This document shows positions 8,183-14,889 of a DNA stretch of 64,000 nt, one piece after another. Numbering within the stretch: the first letter of the stretch is position 1; the number at the start of each line of letters is the position of its first letter. The notes beneath the pieces are model-generated. The model was not told the DNA's origin and searched no databases. It was given only the letters and a program-made list of their open reading frames with translations. The stretch is from positions 62,001 to 126,000 of the forward strand of contig DAOUJG010000053.1 in the NCBI GenBank assembly GCA_034423015.1, written 5' to 3'. The stretch is from JAGWBJ01 sp034423015. GTDB taxonomy: Bacteria > Chloroflexota > Dehalococcoidia > Lucifugimonadales > JAGWBF01. The translations under genes were made by a program, and so were the position numbers.

Positions 8183-8758
8183 TCAGGCGTCTTCACCCTC
8201 TCCGGTGGCAAGCCCCAGCTCCGCGGCCACGGGTTTCAGGCTCTCGATGACGAAGGCCATGTGCTCGTCCAGGTCTACGCCCATCTCCTCGGCGCCCTTG
8301 ACGATGTCATCCCGGTTGACGTCCCTGGCGAAGGCCTTGTCCTTCATCTTGCGGCGCACCGACCGGGGGGTGACGTCGTCCAGGCTTTTGCTGGGCCGCA
8401 CCAGCGTCACCGCCCTCACGAACCCCGATAGCTCGTCCACGGCGAACAGGGTCCGCTCCATGGGCGTCTCCCGCTCCAGGCCCGTGTGGTCGCCGTGGGT
8501 GAGCACGGCCCGCACGATGTCTTCGGAGAAGCCCCGCTCCCGTAGGATGTTGGCCCCGAAAGTCGGGTGCTCCTCGGGGGTGGGCACGATCTCCCAGTCG
8601 AAGTCGTGGACCAAGCCCGCCACGCCCCACCGCTCCTCGTCCTCCCCGAACTTCCGGGCGTAGGCCCGCATGGCGGCCTCCACCGCCAGCAGGTGCTTCA
8701 TCAGCGTGTCGGTCTTTACGTAGTCTCCCAGGAACTTAACGGTCGTCTGCCGGTCCAT
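8183..8758 (-). CDS. HD-domain metal-dependent phosphohydrolase
   Basis: The 191-residue protein has an HD-type histidine/aspartate pattern: MKHLLAVEAAM, VAGLVHDFDWE (the HD doublet), and HGDHTGL. It resembles small HD proteins often annotated as HDIG hydrolases. The substrate is unknown. Its start overlaps the end of trmI (8736) by 23 bases, which suggests translational coupling in a minus-strand operon with trmI, the alpha/beta hydrolase and the peroxiredoxins. Confidence 0.75.
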   Translation of the reverse strand: MDRQTTVKFLGDYVKTDTLMKHLLAVEAAMRAYARKFGEDEERWGVAGLVHDFDWEIVPTPEEHPTFGANILRERGFSEDIVRAVLTHGDHTGLERETPMERTLFAVDELSGFVRAVTLVRPSKSLDDVTPRSVRRKMKDKAFARDVNRDDIVKGAEEMGVDLDEHMAFVIESLKPVAAELGLATGEGEDA

Positions 8759-9629
8759 CCTCTCTCTCCTGTTGGGCGTTCTCGGTAGCCGCGGGCGGCT
8801 GGGCTCCGGGCCTGGGCGAGCACAGCCTGGCCGTGGTGATGAACCCCGTGTGGGCCACCATCCTGTGCACGGGCCGCACGCTGCGGCTGGTCACGTTCCA
8901 GGGGCGCAGCAGCACCTCCACCGTCTCGACGAGCTGGAACCGCGGGTCCGCGGCGAGCGCCTCCGCCAGCCGGTGTATCTGGAGCACCGTGGGAAGGAAG
9001 CTGAGGAAGATGCCGCCCCTGCGCAGGGCTTCGCCGACGTGGGGCACAGCCTGCCACGGCTCGGGCACGTCCAGCACGACCCGGTCCACCTCCCGCTCGA
9101 CGATCCCCTGGTAAACGTCGCCGATGCGCAGCTCGTGTCGGTCGAAGTCTGGGGCCAGCGCCCGTACGTTGGCCAGGGCCTTGGCCACCATGTCCTCCCG
9201 CACCTCGTAGGTGACCACCCTGCCCCGGGGCCCTACCGCCCGCAGGAGGGCCGCCGTCAGCGCCCCGGACCCCAGCCCCGCCTCGATGACGGTGGCCCCG
9301 GGGAACACGTCGGCCAGCATCAGGATGTTGCCCAGGTCCTTCGGGTAGATGACCTGGCTTCCCCTGGGCATCTCCAGCACGTAGTCGCTCAGGGTGGGCT
9401 TCAGGGCCAGCAGGCCCTGGCCCATGCTGGTGCGGAACCAGTCGCCCTGCTGGCTGCCGATGATCTGGTCGTGGGGGAGGGTGCCCACGTGGGTGTGGAA
9501 CACGGCGTCCGACTTCAGAGTCACCAGGTGCCTGCGGCCCTTGCGGTCGATCAGAAGGGCCAGGTCTCCCTCCTGGAACCCCCCTCCGCCGCGGGCGAGT
9601 TGCTGGGCCGCCGTCGGGTCGGCTACTAT
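8736..9629 (-). CDS. trmI: tRNA (adenine-58-N1)-methyltransferase TrmI
   Basis: The protein methylates A58 in the T-loop of tRNA. TrmI features are FHTHVGTLPHDQIIG, a SAM site (VIEAGLGSGALTAALLRAVGP), and VVLDVPEPW in the catalytic region. The first GTG (9524) would cut off conserved N-terminal residues: the frame continues upstream as FQEGDLALLIDRKGRRHLV, a TrmI hallmark. The only well-placed ribosome site, GGAGG (9640-9636), is followed after six bases by ATA (9629-9627), so translation probably starts at this AUA codon, giving 297 residues. No ATG, GTG or TTG exists further upstream in this frame near that ribosome site. A base change or sequence error at that codon is the alternative. Confidence 0.85.
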   Translation of the reverse strand: MVADPTAAQQLARGGGGFQEGDLALLIDRKGRRHLVTLKSDAVFHTHVGTLPHDQIIGSQQGDWFRTSMGQGLLALKPTLSDYVLEMPRGSQVIYPKDLGNILMLADVFPGATVIEAGLGSGALTAALLRAVGPRGRVVTYEVREDMVAKALANVRALAPDFDRHELRIGDVYQGIVEREVDRVVLDVPEPWQAVPHVGEALRRGGIFLSFLPTVLQIHRLAEALAADPRFQLVETVEVLLRPWNVTSRSVRPVHRMVAHTGFITTARLCSPRPGAQPPAATENAQQEREDGPADDR

Positions 9630-9660
9630 GGGGCGCCTCCGGTGGGGAATGGCTGTCGGC

Positions 9661-10503
9661 TCATCGCGGCGCCGGGGCCTGCCGGCCCGTCACCTCGTCC
9701 AGGAACCGCAGCACCTCGGCGGTGCAGCGGTCGGGGATCAGAAGCTGGATGCCGGCGGCCATGTTGGGGAAGGTGACCAGCCGGGAGTCGGCGACGGCCT
9801 CCCACACCCGGGCCTGCTCGTCGGGCGGGCAGCTCTTGGCCCTGTCGCTGTACATGATCAGCGTTGGGACGTCGATCCTGGAGTGGAGCTGGGAGACGTC
9901 CAGCACCTCGAGCACGTCCATGAGGGAGGCCGCGACCTCGGTCGGGGTCTTGGAGTGCTCCCGCACGTGCCACTCGTCCAGCCTGGGGTTGGCCAGGGCC
10001 AGGTCCATGCGGGTCGCCCGGGTATCGATGAGCCACTGGGGGAAGCCCACCCGCCTGATCTCGTCGCACGCCCTGATCCCCGCCGCGGCGAAGTGTCCCG
10101 TGCCTATCCCCGCGGGGGTGTTGCAGAGGGTGAGGCTCTTTATCCGGTCGGGGTGGTTGGCGGCGTACACGATGCCCCAGAGACCGCCGGACTCGAAGCC
10201 CACCCAGTGGACGGCGTCAATCTCCAGGGCGTCGATGACGTCCACCACGTCCGCCGCGATGCGGTCCGCAGACCAGGGCGCGCCCTCGGGGGGAACGGAG
10301 GAGCCGCCGCAGCCGCGGATGTCGTAGCGCAGGACCCTGTACTTTCTGGCCAGGGCGGGCACCCACTGGGTCCACCACACCATGCTGCGGGCGAACCCGT
10401 GGCTCATGACGATGGTCTCCCCCGGGCCCTCTATCCACGGGTCCCGGAAGTCGTCCAGCCGGTAGTTGATCTCGACGCCGTCGCCGGTACGCACGCTGGG
10501 CAT
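9661..10503 (-). CDS. Alpha/beta-hydrolase-fold protein lacking canonical Ser and His
   Basis: The 280-residue protein aligns with the proline-iminopeptidase/3-oxoadipate-lactonase type: oxyanion segment SHGFARS, RYDIRGCGGSS, and the third-acid region IMYSDRAK. At the nucleophile elbow the family pattern GHSMGG is replaced by GFESGG, which puts Glu where the Ser should be. Near the C-terminus the usual GH is GI (FPNMAAGIQLL). The enzyme is therefore either catalytically inactive or uses different chemistry. ATG 10503 starts 11 bases after the selenocysteine peroxiredoxin gene; its stop overlaps an unused ATGA. Confidence 0.75.
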   Translation of the reverse strand: MPSVRTGDGVEINYRLDDFRDPWIEGPGETIVMSHGFARSMVWWTQWVPALARKYRVLRYDIRGCGGSSVPPEGAPWSADRIAADVVDVIDALEIDAVHWVGFESGGLWGIVYAANHPDRIKSLTLCNTPAGIGTGHFAAAGIRACDEIRRVGFPQWLIDTRATRMDLALANPRLDEWHVREHSKTPTEVAASLMDVLEVLDVSQLHSRIDVPTLIMYSDRAKSCPPDEQARVWEAVADSRLVTFPNMAAGIQLLIPDRCTAEVLRFLDEVTGRQAPAPR

Positions 10504-10514
10504 CGGCGGTCCCC

Positions 10515-10979
10515 CTAGCCCAGCTTGTCCAGCTCCGCCAGGATGTCCCTGGGATCGGGGAGGTTGGGGGGCGAGTACTCCTGCCTGAACCGGATGACCC
10601 CGCCCTTGTCCACGATTATGATGGCCCGGCGGCTGGCGCCCCGTTCCTCGTTCCACAGCCCGTAGGACTTGACCATCTCCCCGTGGGGATGGAAGTCGGA
10701 GAGGAGGGGGTAGGGTATGTTCCCAAGGCCCGTCGAGTAGGCGCGGTGGGAGTGTTGGCTGTCACAGCTTATGCCCAGGACCTGGGCATCCTTCTCCTCG
10801 AACTGGCCGTTGTACTGCCGGAACGAGGAGACCTGGTTCGTTCACCCGCCTGTGAAGTCGAAGACGTGGAAGGAGAGCACCACGTTCTTCTGGCCCCGGT
10901 ACTGGCCCAGGGAAACGTCGTCTCCCAGGCTGGAGGGCATCGTGAAATCGGGAGCGGGCTGTCCCACCTCGGCTGCCAT
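10515..10979 (-). CDS. Peroxiredoxin with selenocysteine (UGA at catalytic Cys)
   Basis: ATG 10979 lies seven bases after AGGAGG. The frame encodes a 154-residue AhpC/TSA-family protein interrupted only by one TGA (10844-10842) at codon 46, in FDFTGG-U-TNQVSSFRQ. Related peroxiredoxins have Cys here (compare FTGVCTDE in the gene just upstream). The frame is intact on both sides: AEVGQPAPDFTMPSSLG before, VLGISCDSQHSHRAYS and IIIVDKGGVIRFRQEY after, ending at TAG 10515. A SECIS-like hairpin follows the TGA. It would reduce hydroperoxides with selenolate as the peroxidatic residue. Ordinary annotation would split or miss this gene. Without a selenocysteine pathway it would be a truncated 45-residue peptide. 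Confidence 0.88.
10794..10830 (-). promoter_or_regulatory. Candidate bacterial SECIS element of the peroxiredoxin gene
   Basis: Beginning 12 nt after the UGA, CTCCTCG pairs with CGAGGAG (7 bp). A symmetric 4/4 internal loop follows, then GGC/GCC (3 bp) and a nine-base apical loop AGTACAACG. The loop G is 27 nt from the UGA, which fits the bacterial SECIS consensus (G within the first two loop bases, about 16-37 nt downstream). A second, smaller hairpin starting at the UGA itself exposes AGGTCT, the same loop as E. coli fdhF, but is too close to the UGA by that rule. Confidence 0.65.
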
Positions 10980-11020
10980 GCTGCGTACCTCCTAAAGCTG
11001 ACCTGCGGCCCGGCTGGGGG

Positions 11021-11497
11021 CTATCCTCCCAGGCCGCTCAGGGCCTGCCTGATCTCGTCGTAGTCGGGCTCCGCGGTGACCTGTGGGGCGACCCACTTGT
11101 ACCGGACCACCCCGCCCTTGTCCACCACGAACACCGCCCGGTTGGCCGCCGTGTACCCCTCCATCCCGGCCAGGTTGGGGAGGGCGACCCCGTACTGGTT
11201 CACCACCTGGCGGGTGAAGTCGCTCAGCAGGGGGAAGTTGAGGTTGTTGGCGTCGGACCACGCCTTCTGGGCGAAGGGCGGGTCTACGCTTATGCCCAGC
11301 ACCTGGGCGTTCAGGGAGTTGAACTGGTCGGCCCGGTCCCGCAGGGCGCACATCTCGTCGGTGCAGACCCCGGTGAAGGCGCCGGGAAAGAAGGCGAGGA
11401 CCACGTTCTGCCCGTGGAGGTCGCCCAGGCTCCTGCTCTTCAGGTCGGTGCCGTGGAGGGTGAAGTCCGGGGCCGCCTGGCCGACGTCGACAGACAT
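11021..11497 (-). CDS. Peroxiredoxin (AhpC/TSA family, Cys type)
   Basis: The 158-residue protein has the peroxidatic motif GAFTGVCTDEMCALRD with Cys in the usual place, plus VGQAAPDFTL at the start and SDFTRQVVNQYGV later, as in AhpE/Bcp-like enzymes. It would reduce hydrogen peroxide or organic hydroperoxides in the cytoplasm. ATG 11497 follows a GGGGAG ribosome site. It lies 41 bases upstream of the selenocysteine peroxiredoxin and is homologous to it, so the pair arose by duplication and probably shares a transcript. Confidence 0.9.
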   Translation of the reverse strand: MSVDVGQAAPDFTLHGTDLKSRSLGDLHGQNVVLAFFPGAFTGVCTDEMCALRDRADQFNSLNAQVLGISVDPPFAQKAWSDANNLNFPLLSDFTRQVVNQYGVALPNLAGMEGYTAANRAVFVVDKGGVVRYKWVAPQVTAEPDYDEIRQALSGLGG

Positions 11498-11562
11498 GGA
11501 ATAACTCCCCTTTCCAGCTACGTTGGACTCTCTACCGGCCCGTCCGGGCGTGGGGCGGCTAC

Positions 11563-11568
11563 ATTATA
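11563..11568 (-). promoter_or_regulatory. Minus-10 element for the peroxiredoxin operon
   Basis: A perfect TATAAT reads on the minus strand 66 bases before the ATG at 11497. No good -35 hexamer is visible at the right spacing. Confidence 0.4.
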
Positions 11569-11672
11569 GCGCATAGACGGCTGGCATACCACCGAGGGGC
11601 CCCCGGCGACGGCCCCAACGACGGTCGCCCGCTGACAATCCGCGGTCGCCCTCTCCGTCTGGATTTGATAAG

Positions 11673-12395
11673 ATGCTCTACATGGAGATAGGAGAGGCGC
11701 AGTTGCAGGAATTACAGACCGCAGCTCGAGAACTCGGAGATAAGTTGTCCTCTGAACGTCCGATATTTGTTGAGTTCGCAGGCACTCCCAAGAGTGGGAA
11801 GAGCACCTGTATTGACACCGTCAACCATTTCTTCCGACGGCTGGACTATAAGGTGTTGGCGCCCACGGAAGGTGCTTCCAAGCGAACGCCGTACTATCTC
11901 AAGGATGATTTCGTCGCATTCAATACTTGGTCAGCGGCCTACGCGTTGACTCACATCTTGGAGGGCCGCTTTGGGTCTGACCAATACCAGTTGGTCATCA
12001 TGGACCGGGGACTCTTCGATGCCCTTGCCTGGTTTGAACTCCTGCGGGCTAAAGGCGACGTCACGGAAGAAGACTGCACCGTCATTCAGAGCTTCCTGCT
12101 GGTTGGTCATTGGCGACAGCTAGTCGATGCGGTTTTCTTGTTCAAGACCGACCCGGCCACGTCGCTGGTGCGTGAGAACAGCAACAAGCTAATAGAAGAA
12201 CCAGGTCGAGCCATGAACCCTGAGTTCCTTCGAGACCTGAACGACGCTTATCAATCCATCAGTTCGAAATACTCCGCGCAGTTCAGGTCCGTTTACGAGG
12301 TGGACACCGCCGGTGCCCAAGACACCACACCTCAGTCGACGGCCTTTGAGGTCGTCAAGAGAATCGTCGACCACATTCGAAGCAGGGTAGCGTAA
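11673..12395 (+). CDS. P-loop nucleotide/nucleoside kinase-like protein (thymidylate kinase superfamily)
   Basis: The 240-residue product has a Walker A motif (GTPKSGKST, near residue 36) after a strand FVEFAG, then an MDRGLFDALAWFELL motif matching the DR(S/G) motif of deoxynucleoside and thymidylate kinases, and VFLFKTDPATSLVRE. The substrate cannot be told. The gene and its Nudix partner (start 12401, five bases later) have about 50% GC in the stretches counted, clearly below the neighbours, and AT-rich codons, so the pair was probably acquired by transfer. The ATG lacks a clear Shine-Dalgarno; the second ATG at 11682 is also possible. Confidence 0.75.
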   Translation: MLYMEIGEAQLQELQTAARELGDKLSSERPIFVEFAGTPKSGKSTCIDTVNHFFRRLDYKVLAPTEGASKRTPYYLKDDFVAFNTWSAAYALTHILEGRFGSDQYQLVIMDRGLFDALAWFELLRAKGDVTEEDCTVIQSFLLVGHWRQLVDAVFLFKTDPATSLVRENSNKLIEEPGRAMNPEFLRDLNDAYQSISSKYSAQFRSVYEVDTAGAQDTTPQSTAFEVVKRIVDHIRSRVA

Positions 12396-12400
12396 TCAAT

Positions 12401-13039
12401 ATGCCCGCCAACCAAGTTCTTGTGTTCCCTCGGGCGATTTTCGGGGACGTTTTCTCGCTTTTGCCGTGGGACTCGATTCAGGAACAGATCGAGGAGATCG
12501 AAAGCACCTTTTCGTGGCTGCATCGGCCGGATGCGGAGCTGTCGCTCCATCTGGTCCAGGCAATTCCGTGCGGATTCATTCGAGACCACGAAGGCCGGTA
12601 CTGTGTGCTCAGGCGCGTGGAAAACTCCCGAAACGACCTCAACAGGAAGTTGAGCCTGGTTGTGGGGGGGCATATCGACAAGCCGCACAAGGACAGGTCG
12701 TTTCGGGCCACCATGTCGTTGAATCTCATGCGGGAGTTGGACGAGGAGGTTGGAATTCGCCCCGAGGAGCCCCCCAGTCCCGTCGGTGTAATTATCGACG
12801 ATTCATCCATACAAGCTTCCCGGCACGTGGCGTTTCTGCATGAGATAACATCCGAGCAAGTCTTGCCAAGGGCGCCGGAAGAGTTTGCGGTGAGGTCGAA
12901 ATACTCAGGCACGTTCATGCCTGCAGCCCGGATCGCTGAGATGTCCCACGGGTTCGACCCGTGGTCGAGACTGCTAATCGAGGAGTATGTCTGCCGGGGG
13001 GATGTCCGCCCGCAAGCCCGGCAGCGTTCGTTGTTCTGA
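12401..13039 (+). CDS. Nudix-family phosphohydrolase (COG4112-like)
   Basis: This 212-residue protein begins with the VLVFPRAIF segment seen in the predicted MutT-family phosphoesterases of COG4112. It carries a Nudix box GGHIDKP...LMRELDEEVGI, in which the REL-DEEVG core is clear while the spacing from the Gly is longer than in classic MutT. It probably hydrolyses a nucleotide-like pyrophosphate. It is coupled to the upstream kinase-like gene (five-base gap) and shares its low GC. The two products could act on one nucleotide: one adds phosphate, the other removes it. Confidence 0.78.
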   Translation: MPANQVLVFPRAIFGDVFSLLPWDSIQEQIEEIESTFSWLHRPDAELSLHLVQAIPCGFIRDHEGRYCVLRRVENSRNDLNRKLSLVVGGHIDKPHKDRSFRATMSLNLMRELDEEVGIRPEEPPSPVGVIIDDSSIQASRHVAFLHEITSEQVLPRAPEEFAVRSKYSGTFMPAARIAEMSHGFDPWSRLLIEEYVCRGDVRPQARQRSLF

Positions 13040-13071
13040 TTCACCCAGCGCCAGTCATTCTCCAACAGCCG

Positions 13072-14217
13072 GTGGACACCCTCGAGAAAAAGGTAAAGCA
13101 ATGTGCCCGGGAGCTGGGCTTCGACCTGGTGGGAATCGCCTCGGCAGAGGCCTTCTCGGAGCATCAGGCCGTCACCCTGGAGCGTATACGCCAGGGGCTG
13201 ATGGACGGGCTTCCCTGGTTCACCGAGGCCCGGGTGCGGCGCGGCTGCGACCCCCAGGCGCTGCTGCCGGGAGCCAGGTCCATCGTCACGGTGGGCATGA
13301 GCTACCACAGCCCCGACGGGGAGCCCCGGGACGGCGCCCCCGCGGGCAGGGTGGCCCGTTATGCCTGGGGGGACGACTACCACAAGGTCATCAAGCAGAG
13401 GCTCCGCGAGCTGGCCCGGCGGCTGTCCGATGGCCTGGGCAGGGAGTTGGCCGCCCGGTGGTACGTGGACGACGGGCCGATGCTGGACCGGGCCGCCGCG
13501 GAGCGCGGGGGCATCGGCTGGTTCGGCAAGAACACCAACGTGCTGACCCGCTCCCACGGCTCCTGGGTGTTCCTCGGCCAGCTCGTCACGGACCTGGAGC
13601 TGGAGCCCGACCCTCCCCTAAAGAAGACGTGCGGAAGCTGCGTCCGGTGCATAGACGCCTGTCCCACCGGGGCCATCGTCGCGCCATACGTCATCGACAA
13701 CGCCCGCTGCATCTCCCACCTGACCATCGAGAACCGCGGGCCCATTCCCCGGGAGTACCGCCCGTTGATGTACGACTGGGTCTTCGGCTGCGACATCTGC
13801 CAGGACGTGTGCCCCGTCAATCTGAAGGCCGCGTACACCAGGGAGCAGGCATTCCAAAAGCGGCGGTTCACCTCGCCGGACCTGATAGGCCTCCTCCGGA
13901 TGAGCGACGAGGACTTCCGGGAGCGGTTTAGGAACAGCCCGGCCAGGCGGGCCAAGCGGTCGGGACTTCGACGCAACGCCTGCGTGGCCCTGGGCAACGC
14001 CGGGGACCCAGGCGCCGTGCCGGCGTTGGTGGAGGCGCTGGAGGACGACGAGCCCCTGGTCAGGGGACACGCGGCCTGGGCCCTGGGCCGGCTGGGAGGC
14101 GCCGCCGCCGAGCACGGCCTGGAAGCCGCCCTTGGGAGCGAGGAGGACCCCGACGTGGTCGAGGAGATGGAGCTCGCCCTGGGCGAGGCCCGGGCCTGGA
14201 GGGCCGGGGCCTCCTAG
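13072..14217 (+). CDS. queG: Epoxyqueuosine reductase QueG
   Basis: QueG performs the last step of queuosine synthesis in tRNA, reducing epoxyqueuosine with cobalamin and two 4Fe-4S clusters. The sequence shows GFDLVGIASAEAF, ARWYVDDGPMLDRAAAERGGIGWFGKN, the ferredoxin motif CGSCVRCIDACPTGAI and the second set CDICQDVCPVN. About 70 C-terminal residues are HEAT-like repeats (AVPALVEALEDDEPLVRGHAAWALG), usual for the family. GTG 13072 fits the family N-terminus (VDTLEKKVKQCARELGFD); an open frame further upstream overlaps the Nudix gene. The stop overlaps the convergent EVE gene by four bases. Confidence 0.92.
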   Translation: MDTLEKKVKQCARELGFDLVGIASAEAFSEHQAVTLERIRQGLMDGLPWFTEARVRRGCDPQALLPGARSIVTVGMSYHSPDGEPRDGAPAGRVARYAWGDDYHKVIKQRLRELARRLSDGLGRELAARWYVDDGPMLDRAAAERGGIGWFGKNTNVLTRSHGSWVFLGQLVTDLELEPDPPLKKTCGSCVRCIDACPTGAIVAPYVIDNARCISHLTIENRGPIPREYRPLMYDWVFGCDICQDVCPVNLKAAYTREQAFQKRRFTSPDLIGLLRMSDEDFRERFRNSPARRAKRSGLRRNACVALGNAGDPGAVPALVEALEDDEPLVRGHAAWALGRLGGAAAEHGLEAALGSEEDPDVVEEMELALGEARAWRAGAS

Positions 14218-14720
14218 GAGCGCCGCCGGCGGCCGCGGCCGGACGAGGGGGGCTTCTCGGGGCCCCTGGGCCGCTCTCCCCGCAACCGTCGCATCTCGTC
14301 TTCGACCAGGCCGAAGTCCCTCTTGGGCAGAAGGTGCAGGTTGGTCTGGGCGAACGCGATGTACCAGTCCTCGGGGGCCCACCTGCGGACGTAGTCGAGC
14401 CTGGGAGCAAGCTGCCGGGCGTCGATGTACTGCTCCTCGTCAAGCACGATCTCCGGCTTGATGCGGACCCCGTAGGCCCACGCGCTCTTGCCCTCTTTGG
14501 CCCACTTGTGAGTCCCGTCCTCGAAGTATCGCGATGTGGCCGTGGCCGTGGCCGGGAAGTAGCGGTCCCTTCCCACGTAGTACAGTATCCGGTCCTCGGG
14601 CTCGATGCGCTGCGCCTTGCGGTGATACTGGGCCTTCAACCCCTGGACTGTAAACCCCAACTCTCTGATTATCCGGAAATTCTCCGGGCTGATGACCATC
14701 ATCCAGTAGTTCCTGGGCAT
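14214..14720 (-). CDS. EVE-domain (PUA-like) protein
   Basis: The 168-residue protein starts MPRNYWMMVISPENFRI, continues with RILYYVGRDRYFPATATATSRYFED and RLDYVRRWAPEDWYIAFAQTNLHLLP, and ends in an Arg-rich tail. This is the EVE domain pattern (YW start, I-YYV strand). EVE domains bind modified bases and are often linked to restriction or RNA modification, but no such partner is adjacent here. ATG 14720 follows AGGGGAA. It is divergent from metH. Confidence 0.75.
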   Translation of the reverse strand: MPRNYWMMVISPENFRIIRELGFTVQGLKAQYHRKAQRIEPEDRILYYVGRDRYFPATATATSRYFEDGTHKWAKEGKSAWAYGVRIKPEIVLDEEQYIDARQLAPRLDYVRRWAPEDWYIAFAQTNLHLLPKRDFGLVEDEMRRLRGERPRGPEKPPSSGRGRRRRS

Positions 14721-14831
14721 CTGTTCCCCTGTTCTGTAGAAGAGGCTCCTTCTGTGAGTAATGGGTCCACTCCATTTTACCATATCGCTTCGCCTCGGGG
14801 ACGCCGGACGGGGCGCCGGGCACTTGACTAA

Positions 14832-14860
14832 TTGTAGGCTATCGCTGCACATGCTATAAT
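14832..14860 (+). promoter_or_regulatory. Promoter of metH
   Basis: TTGTAG (14832-14837), a 17-base spacer and TATAAT (14855-14860) preceded by TG one base upstream (extended -10). No cobalamin or SAM riboswitch is recognisable in the short leader. Confidence 0.6.
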
Positions 14861-14889
14861 GGGTCGACCCTCGCCGCGGGCAAGACTGC

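Noticed and set aside
10836..10842. AGGTCT loop just after the peroxiredoxin UGA as the main SECIS
   Set aside because: The loop copies E. coli fdhF, but it is only about 9 nt from the UGA, below the usual distance; the hairpin at 10794-10830 fits better.
12945..12975. tRNA T-loop-like GGGTTCGACCC
   Set aside because: It lies in the coding frame of the Nudix gene and no cloverleaf surrounds it.
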